The notes beneath the pieces were generated by a model. The model saw nothing but the letters and a program-made list of their open reading frames with translations. It did not search any database and had not been told where the DNA came from. Made by a program: the position numbers and the translations under genes. 64,000 nucleotides of DNA from Photorhabdus bodei (GTDB lineage: Bacteria; Pseudomonadota; Gammaproteobacteria; Enterobacterales; Enterobacteriaceae), in contig NZ_NSCM01000001.1 in NCBI RefSeq assembly GCF_003287735.1, positions 268,223-332,222 of the forward strand, read 5' to 3'. Every line of letters starts with the position of its first letter. The stretch's first letter is position 1. Of this stretch, positions 17,679 through 28,467 are shown piece after piece.

Positions 17679-19262
17679 TTATTCATCACCATCCGGCTCA
17701 TATTCAGTAGCATGCTTCCTGCTACTCAGACCATATTCTCTCAATTTATTGGCAATCGCAGTATGCGATACCCCAAGACGTTTAGCCAGTTTACGCGTGC
17801 TAGGATAGTGCCGATAAAGACGCGTTAACACCGAACGTTCAAAACGTTTACTGATTTCATCCAGAGAACCATTGAACACATCTTCACTAAAAGAAACCTC
17901 TGTTTCAAACTCTGGCAGTTGTATATCCCGCGGCGTCAGCTCCATATTTTCAAGCTGAGTCAGCGCCCGATAGATGGCATTTTGTAACTGCCTTACGTTA
18001 CCGGGCCAACTGTAACTCGTCAGAAAGTGGGGAAGTTCAGGGGACAATTTCGGTTTCAGTACTCCCTGTTCTTCAGAAAAACGCTCAATAAAATACTCCA
18101 CCAGCGGCATAATATCTGCTTTACGATCACGCAACGGCGGGAGTGTAATCGCCAACACATTAAGACGATAATAGAGATCTTCGCGAAATTCCCCTCGCTG
18201 CACCAATTCAACCAGATTTTTTTGTGTAGCACAGATAACTCTGACATTCACTTTGACTTCATTTTCCTCCCCTACTCGGCGGAAAGTACCATCATTAAGA
18301 AAACGCAGCAGCTTAATTTGCATCTGTGGCGACATTTCGCCAATTTCATCCAGTAAAACAGTGCCTCCATTAGCCTGCTCGAAGAAACCTTTCTTTCCTT
18401 CAATCGCATTCGGATAAGCGCCGGCGGCATAGCCAAACAGTTCACTTTCTACTACATCATCCGGCATTGATGCGCAGTTCAACCCCAAAAAGGGCTGTTT
18501 TCCGCGTAAGCTGTGAAAATGACAGGCTTTCGCCAGAATATCTTTGCCAGTTCCTGTCTCACCAATCAGCAACAGTGGCGCATCCAGCATCGCCATTTTA
18601 CGGGCCTGCTCAATAATCTGAGTCATTTTTGGGCTAACAGCGATAATCGCCTTAAACTCACTACCATCATTGACAGTTAGTTTTTTCAGTTGATTCCCTA
18701 TTCGAGCAGCAGATTTGAGCATAATCACTGTGCCAACACATTGCATTTTCTGCTTTTCATCAATCAGCTGAATAGGAGTAATATCCATCAGGTAGTCCAG
18801 GCCTTTGAGAGTTATCCTTTCCACTCGTTGCTGGATATTTTTATTTTCAAACCAGCGCGAAAAGTTATAACCGCTGATAAACTGCCCAATAGGTTTTTGA
18901 TAAGTTTGTTCCTCACTAACACCAAACAGCTTAAACACCGCGGAGTTAGCAAGCTCAATATTTCCTTTCAGATCAACTGAAAAAACAGGCTCAGGCAAGG
19001 ATTCCAACAGTGCACACATCGCTTTGTGTTCTCTTTCTGAAGGCATAAAAGAGACGGTACGAACATCAATAACACCATTAATACGGCGAATTTCTGCCAT
19101 CAATTTACGAAATACATTGAAATCAACTTGTGAAAAATTAAGGTAAATCCGGCCGATTTGAGATATTTCTATCCCTTTTAAATCAATATTCTCTAATACC
19201 AGTAGATCGAGCAGTTCACGGGTCAGCCCAATTCGATCATGGCAAGCAACTTCTAAGCGCAT
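17679..19262 (-). CDS. tyrR: Aromatic amino acid regulator TyrR
   Basis: Represses or activates genes for aromatic amino acid synthesis and transport in response to Tyr, Phe and Trp. 527 residues: N-terminal ACT domain (MRLEVACHDRIGLTRELLDLL), PAS domain around 85-180, AAA+ domain with Walker A GETGTGKD (234-241), and a C-terminal HTH (TRKLAKRLGVSHTAIANKLREYG). E. coli TyrR lacks the sigma-54 GAFTGA loop, whereas here residues 279-288 read AAGAYPNAIE, a degenerate but full-length loop. It is convergent with tpx and followed upstream by ycjF/ycjX, as in E. coli. Confidence 0.96.
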   Translation of the reverse strand: MRLEVACHDRIGLTRELLDLLVLENIDLKGIEISQIGRIYLNFSQVDFNVFRKLMAEIRRINGVIDVRTVSFMPSEREHKAMCALLESLPEPVFSVDLKGNIELANSAVFKLFGVSEEQTYQKPIGQFISGYNFSRWFENKNIQQRVERITLKGLDYLMDITPIQLIDEKQKMQCVGTVIMLKSAARIGNQLKKLTVNDGSEFKAIIAVSPKMTQIIEQARKMAMLDAPLLLIGETGTGKDILAKACHFHSLRGKQPFLGLNCASMPDDVVESELFGYAAGAYPNAIEGKKGFFEQANGGTVLLDEIGEMSPQMQIKLLRFLNDGTFRRVGEENEVKVNVRVICATQKNLVELVQRGEFREDLYYRLNVLAITLPPLRDRKADIMPLVEYFIERFSEEQGVLKPKLSPELPHFLTSYSWPGNVRQLQNAIYRALTQLENMELTPRDIQLPEFETEVSFSEDVFNGSLDEISKRFERSVLTRLYRHYPSTRKLAKRLGVSHTAIANKLREYGLSSRKHATEYEPDGDE

Positions 19263-19518
19263 CTGTTTTGACCTTATTTACACTAATGCATATAATTTTT
19301 TAAAATACTACTCTCTACAATTATGCATATGAAGCATTCTGTCAGTAAAAATTGACCAGACTCCAGTTTTTTAATGTCGCAAATAACACAGTATTTGAAA
19401 CTTTCACTAAAATAAACAAATCCTAAGATTGATTATAAAACAAATTAATAAAATAACGTAAAATATTGTCATTATCTGGATATTTTGTGCGTTCATATAG
19501 AATTAAAGTATATATCAT

Positions 19519-20583
19519 TTAATTAACTATATTCTTAGACTTATCTGGCAGGATATTCTTAAGTTGAGTGATTAGCTGACGACGGAAATCTCCTAATTTA
19601 GGTTTATCACCTTCTATCCAAGGTAATGGCCTACATAATTCCATCGCTTTAATACCCAACCGGGCGGTCAGTAAACCTACACCGATCCCTTGAGCGGCTC
19701 TGACAGAAAGACGCGCAGCGATATCCTGCGATAACCAATCCATACCCACTTCCCGCACCACTTCTGAAGCACCAGAAAAAACAATATTCAGTAGAACAAG
19801 ACGGAAGAGCCGAATACGACTGAAATATCCCAGTTCAATACCATATAGAGCTGCAATACGATTAATTAGCCGGATATTACGCCAGGCAATAAATGCCATA
19901 TCGACAATGGCCAACGGGCTAACTGCTATCATTAATGCCGATTCCGCAGCACAGCGGCTGATTTCAGCCTTGACTTGAGAGTCCAAAACAGGTTGAACCC
20001 ATTTACTGTACAACACCACCACTTCACGATCGTTATGTGTATCATGTAAAGCGGCCCGCCAGCGCTGTAACGCCGGGTTATGCTGTTCGATACCCGCCTG
20101 ACTTGCCAACTTCTCACAAAATTCCCGCCCTTTACCCACGCCATGATGCTGCAATAACGCTCTCGCCGTATCGCGTTCCTCAGACCGCATTCTTAGTCGA
20201 TAAAGGCGATGCCACTCATTGACAAGAGAACCTATTCCCGCAAAGACAATCATGCCCCCGGCTGCCGCTACACCTAATGCACTCCAATCCTGCTGCTGCC
20301 ATGATTGATAAATCCACTGCACAAACTGAGCAACAGCACTCACCCCCAATAACATCAGAGAACCATATACCATTCTACGCCAGCAACTACGCTTAGGTTT
20401 CAGTGCCGCATTAACTATCCCTTCTACCTGACCTTCGCGTTCTTCAGCCTCAAGTTCCGGTGAAGCAGGACAAAAATTCGCTGTGTCTTTTTCATTAAAG
20501 ATCTGAGCAGGCTTTAAAACCGGCTCTTGTGGCCCCGATAAAGATTCTGCAAAGTCAATTCTTGGCTTCAAGGGCTCCGTCAT
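19519..20583 (-). CDS. ycjF: YcjF, UPF0283 inner-membrane protein
   Basis: A 354-residue protein of the UPF0283/DUF697 family. Two membrane segments lie near residues 72-90 and 100-120, followed by a helical cytoplasmic C-terminal domain with [30 protein letters not shown]. Function is unknown; it is found next to ycjX and the psp genes and is co-induced with them in enterobacteria. Its ATG overlaps the ycjX stop by four bases (ATGA), so translation is coupled. Confidence 0.92.
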   Translation of the reverse strand: MTEPLKPRIDFAESLSGPQEPVLKPAQIFNEKDTANFCPASPELEAEEREGQVEGIVNAALKPKRSCWRRMVYGSLMLLGVSAVAQFVQWIYQSWQQQDWSALGVAAAGGMIVFAGIGSLVNEWHRLYRLRMRSEERDTARALLQHHGVGKGREFCEKLASQAGIEQHNPALQRWRAALHDTHNDREVVVLYSKWVQPVLDSQVKAEISRCAAESALMIAVSPLAIVDMAFIAWRNIRLINRIAALYGIELGYFSRIRLFRLVLLNIVFSGASEVVREVGMDWLSQDIAARLSVRAAQGIGVGLLTARLGIKAMELCRPLPWIEGDKPKLGDFRRQLITQLKNILPDKSKNIVN

Positions 20584-21977
20584 TTCACTTTATCTCCCAC
20601 TAAAAATTCCAGCACGGTATCTAACCGGATATGAGGCAATGGTGTATCAACATTTACCGGGCAAGGGCTAAACTCTTCGAAAGCGAAACCCTGTTTTTGC
20701 CAGAAGTTATCCTCAGGTAAACGCCGTGGCACCTCTCCTGGAAAAAATGTCAGCGGTTTACCATCTGTAAGCCGATATCCTTTCAACGCCGGAATACTTT
20801 CACCATTGTGTTCAATCACGCCACTTTCTGTCGCTCGTACCGACGCAAGGCCAACACAATCCATGCTGATACCTTCAAAAACCGCATTTTGTCTGGCTTC
20901 CTGAATCAATTGCTGGAGTAAAGAAACCAAATTAGCATGCTGATCTGCGGTAACGTGATCGGCTTTACTGGCAGCAAACATTAATTTATCAATGCAAGGG
21001 GAAAACAGGCGACGGAAGAGCGTTCGTTTACCATAATGAAAACTTTGCATTAATTGTGTCAGCGCCAAACGCATATCATTAAATGCTTGTGGTCCACGGT
21101 TTAATGGCTGTAAACAATCTATCAACACAATCTGCCGATCAAAACGTAGAAAATGCGCTTTATAAAACCCTTTCACCACCGACTGGCAGTAATATTCAAA
21201 GCGCTGACGCAGCATACCGATATTCGTGTGTCTATCTGCCTGAGCAAATCGTGACTCAGTGATATTGTTGATATCCGGCCACGGGAAAAATTGTAAAGCC
21301 GGAGCACCCATCATATCACCGGGCAGAACAAATCTCCCCGGCTGAATAAAATGTAAACCTTGCTCTTTGCATTTAGCCAAATATTCCGTATAGGCCTGAG
21401 CAATAGCAGCCAACAGATTCTCATCCGCGGGTGCCAGTGGATCGCACTGTTTACAAAGTTCCAACCAAGGTTTCGCCCATGCAGCTCTTTGTCCCTGCAA
21501 TAAGCTATTCATCTGGTGTGACCATGTTAAATAACTTTGCGCCAACATCGGTAGATCCAACAGCCATTCGCCGGGATAATCCACAATTTCCAGATATAAC
21601 GTGGCAGTTTCTTTAAAATGGCGCAACAGAGAATCCCCAGAACGGTAACGAAGTGCCAGACGGATTTCACTGACACCCCGCGTCGGAGTCGGCCAGGCTG
21701 GCGGTGTGCTGTAAAGTGCGGTCAACCCTTCATCATAAGTAAAACGAGGAACGCCCAAATCACGTTGTGGAACCCGTTTTACACCCAACAAGCGACCGTC
21801 ACGCACAGCAGAAAATAGCGGCAACCGGGCACCGCTATGGAGGTTAAGTAACTGATTAACCAAAGATGTGATAAACGCTGTTTTACCACTACGACTTAAT
21901 CCTGTTACAGCTAACCGTAAATGGCGATCCATCCCACGATTAACCAACGCAGTTAATTCATTTTGTAGCCGTTTCAT
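20580..21977 (-). CDS. ycjX: YcjX, DUF463 P-loop NTPase-like protein
   Basis: A 465-residue member of the YcjX/DUF463 family with a P-loop GLSRSGKT at residues 26-33 and the conserved [14 protein letters not shown] and [21 protein letters not shown] segments. Structural studies of the family describe a G-protein-like fold; the cellular role is unclear but linked to the phage-shock response. ATG 21977 follows AGGAGAG; a reading 16 codons longer is non-family. It is an operon with ycjF and lies downstream of pspC. Confidence 0.93.
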   Translation of the reverse strand: MKRLQNELTALVNRGMDRHLRLAVTGLSRSGKTAFITSLVNQLLNLHSGARLPLFSAVRDGRLLGVKRVPQRDLGVPRFTYDEGLTALYSTPPAWPTPTRGVSEIRLALRYRSGDSLLRHFKETATLYLEIVDYPGEWLLDLPMLAQSYLTWSHQMNSLLQGQRAAWAKPWLELCKQCDPLAPADENLLAAIAQAYTEYLAKCKEQGLHFIQPGRFVLPGDMMGAPALQFFPWPDINNITESRFAQADRHTNIGMLRQRFEYYCQSVVKGFYKAHFLRFDRQIVLIDCLQPLNRGPQAFNDMRLALTQLMQSFHYGKRTLFRRLFSPCIDKLMFAASKADHVTADQHANLVSLLQQLIQEARQNAVFEGISMDCVGLASVRATESGVIEHNGESIPALKGYRLTDGKPLTFFPGEVPRRLPEDNFWQKQGFAFEEFSPCPVNVDTPLPHIRLDTVLEFLVGDKVK

Positions 21978-22021
21978 GTCTCTCCTGTGATAAATATGAC
22001 GATCAGGCAATACCCGTTGCA

Positions 22022-22215
22022 TCATTTAACTTTTCCTGCAACTCGTGCTGGCAAAGCTTCACGCTGACGCTACATCTCTTGTTTAGCCAACTTATGAGAA
22101 ACCCAAACCGTGTTAGGATCATCGGCTTCATTGAGGCCCTGTTTCACTTGTTCCCGGAACCAATTATCGTGTTCCGCCGCTTCATGAGTTCGTTTCAACA
22201 CTAATGACCCCAATT
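22022..22215 (-). pseudogene. Antitoxin-like (RelB/ParD type) gene remnant
   Basis: Reading on the minus strand gives LVLKRTHEAAEHDNWFREQV, then KQGLNEADDPN and VSHKLAKQEM, a stop (TAG), and RQREALPARVAGKVK to a final TGA. The HDNWFREQVKQGL phrase is typical of the C-terminal half of small ribbon-helix-helix antitoxins. There is no start region and one in-frame stop, and no toxin gene follows. It occupies the position where E. coli has pspD/pspE. Confidence 0.45.
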
Positions 22216-22240
22216 AGCCCAAGGCCTCCCTTAATTATTA

Positions 22241-22594
22241 TCAAAGCTGCCTGAAACGACTGCGAACGCTGAACGTTTCCGAGGTGATATAACGCTCCAT
22301 TTGGCGCAGACGAATCTCTCCCGATTTCAATTGATAATCGATTTCATTCAGCAAGTTTTGTACTGAAAAATGGTCCTCTTCGGTATAACCCGTAGGTGCC
22401 GGATCAAGGACGAAAACCAGTACAATATAAGCAACAACCACAAAACCAAACAGGCCAAAGAAGAGTGACAATACCGCGATGACACGAATCAAACGTACTG
22501 GTACATCAAAATAATAGGCCAACCCAGCACAAACACCTTTAATTTTGCCCTTTTCGGGTATTCGATACAGTTTCCGGCGGTTACCATTCGACAT
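22241..22594 (-). CDS. pspC: Phage shock protein C
   Basis: Inner-membrane PspC-domain protein that, with PspB, senses envelope stress and recruits PspA away from PspF. MSNGNRRKLYRIPEKGKIKGVCAGLAYYF is followed by a membrane helix (about residues 40-65) and a C-terminal leucine-rich stretch ending SETFSVRSRFRQL, as in E. coli. ATG 22594 overlaps the pspB stop by one base (TAATG). 117 residues. Confidence 0.96.
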   Translation of the reverse strand: MSNGNRRKLYRIPEKGKIKGVCAGLAYYFDVPVRLIRVIAVLSLFFGLFGFVVVAYIVLVFVLDPAPTGYTEEDHFSVQNLLNEIDYQLKSGEIRLRQMERYITSETFSVRSRFRQL

Positions 22595-22812
22595 TATGAT
22601 TGCCTCCAATCAGGATGTTCCGCATCCAGAATATCTTCCAATGTTTTGATTCGTGCCTGCATATGTTGTACCCGCTCTGCCAGACGCTGAATTTCATTCT
22701 GATCTAACTGGCTTTGGTTTGAATTCCGGCTGTTATAATGCAACCACAACCAGATGGGTAACACAAAAAGTACAAAAATAGTCAGCGGAATGCCAAGAAA
22801 TATAGAGCCCAT
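22594..22812 (-). CDS. pspB: Phage shock protein B
   Basis: 72-residue inner-membrane protein: an N-terminal membrane helix (IFLGIPLTIFVLFVLPIWLWLHY), then a cytoplasmic coiled-coil (QRLAERVQHMQARIKTLEDIL) ending HPDWRQS. Works with PspC as positive regulator of the psp operon. Two ATGs are adjacent at its start; the second (22812) matches the family. Third promoter-proximal reading frame pair of the pspABC operon. Confidence 0.95.
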   Translation of the reverse strand: MGSIFLGIPLTIFVLFVLPIWLWLHYNSRNSNQSQLDQNEIQRLAERVQHMQARIKTLEDILDAEHPDWRQS

Positions 22813-22849
22813 CACTTTTCCTTAAATGGTTAGTTGAGTGCGCCAACAC

Positions 22850-23524
22850 TTAATGTTGTTCTTTATTAGCATTTATTTTAGCCTTCATTGCCGTTAACTG
22901 CGCACTGATTTCATCGTCTGCTTTTAATTCAGCAAACTGTTGATCCAGCGATTTTTGTTTTCCCATGCCCACGGCTTCTGCTTCCGCTTCCATATGATCG
23001 ATACGGCGTTCAAATTGTTCGAAGCGAGCCATTGCCTGATCAATTTTACCGCTGTCTAGCTGATGACGAACCTGTCGGGAAGAGGCGGCCGCCTGATGAC
23101 GCAAAGCCAATGCCTGTTGTCTTACTCGGGTTTCGCTAAGTTTGTTTTCAAGCTCAACAATCTCCCCTTTCATTCTCTCAAGTGTCTCTTCCAGTATGGT
23201 CAATTCATGTTTCAATGTATCCACTAAAGCAGCCACTTTCTGCTTTTCAAGCAGGGCTGCCCGTGCCAAATCTTCTCTCTCTTTATTCAACGCCAGTTCC
23301 GCTTTTTCCTGCCAGTCGTGCATTTGTTGTTCACCTGCGGTAATGCGGCGAGATAACTGCTTTTTCTCTGCCAAAGCACGGGCGGAAGTTGAGCGAATTT
23401 CAACTAAAGTGTCTTCCATTTCCTGAATCATTAGACGAATCATTTTCTGCGGATCTTCCGCTTTATCCAGTAATGAAGAGATATTGGCATTCACGATATC
23501 AGCAAAACGAGAGAAAATACCCAT
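22850..23524 (-). CDS. pspA: Phage shock protein A
   Basis: A 224-residue, almost entirely helical ESCRT-III-like protein. It binds and inhibits PspF when unstressed and oligomerises on damaged inner membrane to maintain proton motive force. [38 protein letters not shown] is the amphipathic N-terminus, followed by long coiled-coil segments. First gene of the pspABC operon, read from a sigma-54 promoter at 23582-23597 and divergent from its activator pspF. Confidence 0.97.
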   Translation of the reverse strand: MGIFSRFADIVNANISSLLDKAEDPQKMIRLMIQEMEDTLVEIRSTSARALAEKKQLSRRITAGEQQMHDWQEKAELALNKEREDLARAALLEKQKVAALVDTLKHELTILEETLERMKGEIVELENKLSETRVRQQALALRHQAAASSRQVRHQLDSGKIDQAMARFEQFERRIDHMEAEAEAVGMGKQKSLDQQFAELKADDEISAQLTAMKAKINANKEQH

Positions 23525-23581
23525 GGCAAATTATCCTCTTTGGTTAAGGTTGGTTAATACTATTCATGTCACTTCTATCCT

Positions 23582-23597
23582 ATCAAGAGTCGTGCCA
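23582..23597 (-). promoter_or_regulatory. Sigma-54 promoter of pspABC
   Basis: On the minus strand, TGGCAC-N5-TTGAT matches the -24/-12 consensus (TGGCAC-N5-TTGCW), with one departure in the -12 element. It lies about 58 bases upstream of pspA and faces away from pspF. The upstream AT-rich 23600-23690 would hold PspF and IHF sites. Confidence 0.85.
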
Positions 23598-23705
23598 ACT
23601 TTTCATTTACTTTATTTCCATGAAATATAAAGAAATTTTTTTATTTAACTTTTTATCACAACGTAATAAAGTGGCTAAAATAACCAATTATCGGTGAAAA
23701 TAACC

Positions 23706-24707
23706 ATGAATGACGCCACAGAAAACCTATTGGGTGAAGCAAACAGCTTTATTGAAATTCTGGAGCAGGTATCCGCGCTGGCAAAATTAAACAAACCCGT
23801 TATCGTTATTGGGGAACGCGGAACCGGCAAAGAGCTGATTGCCCGCCGTTTGCATTATTTATCTCCCCGCTGGCAAGGCCCATTTATCTCCCTAAACTGC
23901 GCGGCTCTGAATGAAAATTTATTGGATTCAGAGTTATTTGGTCATGAAGCTGGCGCATTTACCGGTGCACAAAAGAGGCACCAAGGAAGATTTGAACGTG
24001 CTGATGGAGGAACACTATTTCTTGATGAATTGGCAACCGCACCAATGCAAGTTCAAGAAAAGCTGTTGCGTGTCATTGAATATGGGCATCTTGAACGCGT
24101 TGGCGGCAGCCAATCATTACAAGTTGATGCTCGACTGATATGCGCGACCAATGATAATCTGCCCGCAATGGCAGCCAAGGGGCAATTCCGCGCTGATTTG
24201 CTCGATAGGCTGGCTTTCGATGTGGTTAAAATCCCACCATTGCGGCAAAGACAGCAGGATATCATGTTGTTAGCGCAGCATTTTGCTATTCAGATGTGCC
24301 GCGAACTTGATTTACCACTATTTCCCGGGTTCACTGACCAGGCAAGACAACAGTTACAGGATTACACGTGGCCCGGTAATATTCGTGAACTGAAAAATGT
24401 TGTGGAACGATCGGTTTATCGTCACGGCGAAAATTCTGCTCAACTTGATAATATTATTATTAACCCATTCGCTTCCACACCACATTTTATAGCCAATGAT
24501 GATAGTAATGATTTATCTTCACAACTTCTGCCTTCACTACCCGTTAATTTAAAACAGTGGCAACATGACAGCGAACGACAATTAATAGCATTATCATTAA
24601 AAGAGAGCAGATTTAACCAAAGAAAAGCAGCAGAGAAACTACGACTGACCTATTATCAATTACGAGGCTTAATGAAGAAACATGATATCAACGTCGGCGA
24701 TAAGTGA
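23706..24707 (+). CDS. pspF: psp operon transcriptional activator PspF
   Basis: Sigma-54 enhancer-binding AAA+ protein that lacks a receiver domain and is controlled by PspA binding. Walker A GERGTGKE (36-43), loop GAFTGA (83-88), WPGNIRELKNVVERSVYRHG, and a C-terminal HTH (NQRKAAEKLRLTYYQLRGLMKKH). ATG 23706 gives 333 residues; four earlier in-frame codons from 23694 are not family-like. Divergent from pspA and upstream of sapA, as in E. coli. Confidence 0.96.
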   Translation: MNDATENLLGEANSFIEILEQVSALAKLNKPVIVIGERGTGKELIARRLHYLSPRWQGPFISLNCAALNENLLDSELFGHEAGAFTGAQKRHQGRFERADGGTLFLDELATAPMQVQEKLLRVIEYGHLERVGGSQSLQVDARLICATNDNLPAMAAKGQFRADLLDRLAFDVVKIPPLRQRQQDIMLLAQHFAIQMCRELDLPLFPGFTDQARQQLQDYTWPGNIRELKNVVERSVYRHGENSAQLDNIIINPFASTPHFIANDDSNDLSSQLLPSLPVNLKQWQHDSERQLIALSLKESRFNQRKAAEKLRLTYYQLRGLMKKHDINVGDK

Positions 24708-24728
24708 TCCGGATTACAGATAAAAAAA

Positions 24729-24754
24729 AGCCAGCACCCGAGCTGGCTAAAAAA
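24729..24754. other. Hairpin between pspF and sapA
   Basis: AGCCAGC/GCTGGCT stem flanked by A8 on the left and A6 on the right. Read on the plus strand there is no T-run. Read on the minus strand it has the form of a terminator, although no minus-strand gene ends here. It may simply be a weak bidirectional stop. Confidence 0.5.
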
Positions 24755-24954
24755 CACTGGAAGCAATGTGAGCAATGTCGTGCCTTTCCTGAGATACAAA
24801 AACTGTTCCCCGGAAGTGCGATACAGATGATAATGGTTATCAATACGTTTTGTAAAGCACTTTATTGAGAATTTTTCTCATTATCATCCCCGCAGCGTTT
24901 TTTTGGGCTCAAGCGCGAATTGAGATACAATGTGTCAATTCTAATTAATAACAG

Positions 24955-26628
24955 ATGCCTTATATGCGCAGTTTGATTTACTGGATCATATTATCCCTTT
25001 CAGCTCCTGCTATTGCAGAAACAATAGCTATGCCTGAAAAAAATCCCCACGTTCCGACTGACATTCAGCAACAAGGGCTTATTTATTGCGTTAATGGCAA
25101 TCTGAATACCTTTAATCCCCAACTGGCTAGCAGCGGCTTAACTGTCGATACACTGGCGGCACAACTCTATGAGCGCCTACTAGATGTTGACCCTTATACT
25201 TATCGTTTACTCCCTGAATTAGCCTCCCATTGGGAAATACTGGATAACGGTGCTACCTACCGTTTTTATTTGCGCCATAATGTCTCATTTCAATCAACAG
25301 ACTGGTTTACTCCGACCCGTAACATGAATGCTGATGACGTCATTTTCAGCTTTAAGCGCCTGTTTGATAAGCAACACTATTATCACAGCGTCAATGGCGG
25401 GCATTACCCCTATTTTGACAGCCTCCAACTGGCCGATTCTATTCAAAGTATCCGTAAACTTAATGAATATACGGTGGAGTTTCGCTTGAACGAACCAGAT
25501 GCTTCTTTTCTTTGGCATTTGGCAACCCACTATGCCCCAATCCTTTCACAAGAATATGGGCAACAATTGCATCAAATGAATCGCCATGAACAAATTGACT
25601 GGAAGCCTGTCGGCACAGGCCCGTTTATGTTGGAAGATCATCGGACCAGACAATTTATCCGTCTGGTTCGTCATGATAAATACTGGAAAGGCAAACCACA
25701 AATGCGTCAGATAGTTATTGACGTCGGCGCCGGCGGCACCGGCAGGATGTCTAAACTTTTAACCGGTGAATGTGATGTATTAGCGTATCCCGCTGCCAGT
25801 CAGCTTACAGTTTTACGAGATGATCCTCGCCTGCGCCTGACTTTACGCCCAGGAATGAATATCGCTTATCTGGCTTTCAATACCAGCAAGCCACCACTTG
25901 ATAAGCTACAGGTCCGGCAAGCCATTGCTTACGCTATTAATAACCAACGGCTGATGCAATCCATCTATTATGGTACGGCGGAAACAGCCTCATCAATTTT
26001 ACCTCGGGCGTCATGGGCTTATGATAATCAAACTGAAATTACGGAATACAACCCAGAAAAATCCCGTAAAATGCTTAATGACCTCGGATTAAATGGCTTG
26101 CAATTGAGCTTATGGGTACCTTCCGCCTCTCAATCATATAATCCAAGTCCACTCAAAATGGCAGAACTGATTCAGGCCGATTTAGCACAAGTTGGTATTA
26201 CCATGAGTATCAAACCTGTTGAGGGCCGCTTTCAGGAAACCAAACTGATGGATAAATCTCACGATATGACATTATCAGGTTGGTCAACTGACAGTAATGA
26301 CCCAGACAGTTTTTTCCGTCCACTGTTAAGTTGTGCTGCTATCGCTTCACAGACAAATTTCAGCCATTGGTGTGAGCCAACGTTTGATAAAATTTTGCGG
26401 GAAGCTTTGATTAACCAGCAATTATTATCCCGAATTAAGTATTATCATGCTGCTCAACAAGTCCTTGAGCAGCAATTACCTATATTACCATTAGCCTATT
26501 CTCTGCATTTACAGGCCTACCGTCATGATATTAAAGGGCTGGTACTCAGCCCATTTGGTAATACCTCTTTCGCTGGCGTTTATCGGGAAAAAGAGACTAA
26601 TCGAATGAATCAGAAGGGTGACAAATGA
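24955..26628 (+). CDS. sapA: SapA, periplasmic peptide-binding protein
   Basis: Solute-binding component of the Sap ABC system, linked in enterobacteria to antimicrobial peptide resistance and putrescine export. 557 residues: signal peptide ([16 protein letters not shown]), then an SBP family 5 fold with [25 protein letters not shown] and [21 protein letters not shown], closely matching E. coli SapA. An ATG three codons later (24964) is an equally good start. First gene of sapABCDF, overlapping sapB by four bases. Confidence 0.95.
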   Translation: MPYMRSLIYWIILSLSAPAIAETIAMPEKNPHVPTDIQQQGLIYCVNGNLNTFNPQLASSGLTVDTLAAQLYERLLDVDPYTYRLLPELASHWEILDNGATYRFYLRHNVSFQSTDWFTPTRNMNADDVIFSFKRLFDKQHYYHSVNGGHYPYFDSLQLADSIQSIRKLNEYTVEFRLNEPDASFLWHLATHYAPILSQEYGQQLHQMNRHEQIDWKPVGTGPFMLEDHRTRQFIRLVRHDKYWKGKPQMRQIVIDVGAGGTGRMSKLLTGECDVLAYPAASQLTVLRDDPRLRLTLRPGMNIAYLAFNTSKPPLDKLQVRQAIAYAINNQRLMQSIYYGTAETASSILPRASWAYDNQTEITEYNPEKSRKMLNDLGLNGLQLSLWVPSASQSYNPSPLKMAELIQADLAQVGITMSIKPVEGRFQETKLMDKSHDMTLSGWSTDSNDPDSFFRPLLSCAAIASQTNFSHWCEPTFDKILREALINQQLLSRIKYYHAAQQVLEQQLPILPLAYSLHLQAYRHDIKGLVLSPFGNTSFAGVYREKETNRMNQKGDK

Positions 26629-27590
26629 TTATTTACACTCTCCGTCGTCTGCTATTGCTGATTATTACCCTGTTTTTCCTGTCACTGATAAGCTTTAGCC
26701 TAAGTTACTTTACCCCCAATGCTCCACTCAGCGGGGCATCCCTATTTGATGCTTATATATTCTATTTCAACAGCTTATTACTATGGGATTTTGGCGTATC
26801 CAGCATTAATGGTGAACTTATCAGCGGACAACTACGGGAAGTGTTCCCCGCTACAATGGAGCTCTGTATTCTGGCTTTCTCTACCGCCTTACTAATCGGC
26901 ATCCCACTCGGGATTATTGCGGGAGTATGGCGTAACAAACCAGCGGATACTGTTATCATCTCCATTGCTTTAGTCGGATTTTCCATCCCGATTTTTTGGC
27001 TAGCATTATTACTGACTCTATTTTTCTCTCTTTATCTCGGCTGGCTACCCGTCTCCGGGCGCTTTAATCTGCTATATCAGATTGAACCTGTAACAGGTTT
27101 CTCATTAATTGATGCCTGGTTATCAAAATCACCCCATCGTAATGAGATGATCATTAGTGCCATGCAACACTTACTGCTACCCGTTATTACACTCGCCGTT
27201 GCACCGACAACCGAAGTTATCCGGTTGATGAGGAACAGCACAGAAGAAGTTTTTGGTGAAAACTATATTAAAGCCGCCGCAACCCGTGGTTTATCAAGGC
27301 TGACAATTATCCGTCGTCATGTATTACACAATGCGCTGCCCCCTATCATTCCGAAACTAGGATTACAATTTTCCACCATGCTGACACTGGCAATGATGAC
27401 AGAACTCGTATTTAACTGGCCGGGACTTGGTCATTGGTTGGTCAGTGCCATTCGTCAGCAAGATTATTCCGCCATTTCTGCCAGTGTTATGGTGATTGGC
27501 ACACTGGTGATTTTTGTCAATGTTCTGTCTGATATTATTGGCGCAATGGCTAACCCTCTGAAGCATAAGGAATGGTATGCCCTTAGATAA
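26625..27590 (+). CDS. sapB: SapB, ABC permease
   Basis: A 321-residue DppB-like inner-membrane permease with about six helices. It contains the EAA-type motif near the C-terminal third ([33 protein letters not shown]). The ATG lies inside ATGA with the sapA stop, so translation is coupled. Pairs with SapC to form the channel of the Sap transporter. Confidence 0.95.
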   Translation: MIIYTLRRLLLLIITLFFLSLISFSLSYFTPNAPLSGASLFDAYIFYFNSLLLWDFGVSSINGELISGQLREVFPATMELCILAFSTALLIGIPLGIIAGVWRNKPADTVIISIALVGFSIPIFWLALLLTLFFSLYLGWLPVSGRFNLLYQIEPVTGFSLIDAWLSKSPHRNEMIISAMQHLLLPVITLAVAPTTEVIRLMRNSTEEVFGENYIKAAATRGLSRLTIIRRHVLHNALPPIIPKLGLQFSTMLTLAMMTELVFNWPGLGHWLVSAIRQQDYSAISASVMVIGTLVIFVNVLSDIIGAMANPLKHKEWYALR

Positions 27591-28467
27591 TTTTTATCGT
27601 GAAAAGAAAATGCCGTCACCGATAAAGGTCATCTGGCGCTTTTTCTATTCTGACATGTTGGCAATGATGGGGTTTTATGGGGTGCTGATTCTGATCGCCC
27701 TAAGTCTGTTTGGTAGCTATCTGGCCCCCTATAAGCTCGATCAACAATTTCTTGGTCATCAGTTGCTGCCACCTTCATGGTCATATCACGGTAATATCGC
27801 ATTTTTTCTAGGTACCGACGATCTTGGACGCGACATTCTCAGCCGATTACTAATAGGTACGGCCTCTACATTCGGTTCAGCGCTGTTAGTCACTTTAGCA
27901 GCCGCTTTATGTGGTCTGATTATTGGCTGTCTGGCAGGCATGACACGAGGACTGAAATCCGCGGTGCTCAATCATATTCTCGATACATTACTCTCTATCC
28001 CATCACTATTGTTGGCAATCATTGTCGTCGCCTTTGTGGGTGCCAGTTTGCAGCATGCAATAATCGCTATTTGGTTGGCGCTATTGCCACGTATCGTTCG
28101 CACAGTTTACAGCGCCGTTCACGATGAGCTAGATAAAGAATATGTTATTGCCGCTCGCCTGGATGGTGCCTCTAATTACCACATTCTATGGTATGCCGTA
28201 TTACCAAACATTACCGCCGCCTTGGTCAACGAGCTAACACGTGCCCTTTCTATCGCCATACTTGATATCGCTTCACTTGGTTTTCTTGATCTTGGCGCCC
28301 AACTTCCCTCACCCGAATGGGGAGCCATGTTGGGCGATTCACTGGAGCTAATCTATGTTGCGCCCTGGACCGTTATGTTGCCCGGCGCGGCAATTATGTT
28401 CTGTGTCTTGTTAGTCAATTTATTAGGTGATGGATTACACCGAGCAATTAATTCCGGGGTGGAATAA
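27577..28467 (+). CDS. sapC: SapC, ABC permease
   Basis: A 296-residue DppC-like permease. The N-terminal cytoplasmic lead ([15 protein letters not shown]) is followed by six predicted helices and an EAA motif ([27 protein letters not shown]). It starts 14 bases inside sapB, in line with the tightly packed operon. Partner of SapB. Confidence 0.95.
   Translation: MPLDNFYREKKMPSPIKVIWRFFYSDMLAMMGFYGVLILIALSLFGSYLAPYKLDQQFLGHQLLPPSWSYHGNIAFFLGTDDLGRDILSRLLIGTASTFGSALLVTLAAALCGLIIGCLAGMTRGLKSAVLNHILDTLLSIPSLLLAIIVVAFVGASLQHAIIAIWLALLPRIVRTVYSAVHDELDKEYVIAARLDGASNYHILWYAVLPNITAALVNELTRALSIAILDIASLGFLDLGAQLPSPEWGAMLGDSLELIYVAPWTVMLPGAAIMFCVLLVNLLGDGLHRAINSGVE

Noticed and set aside
24729..24754. 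Treating the pspF-sapA hairpin as the pspF terminator
   Set aside because: No T-run follows on the plus strand, so it was listed only as a hairpin.
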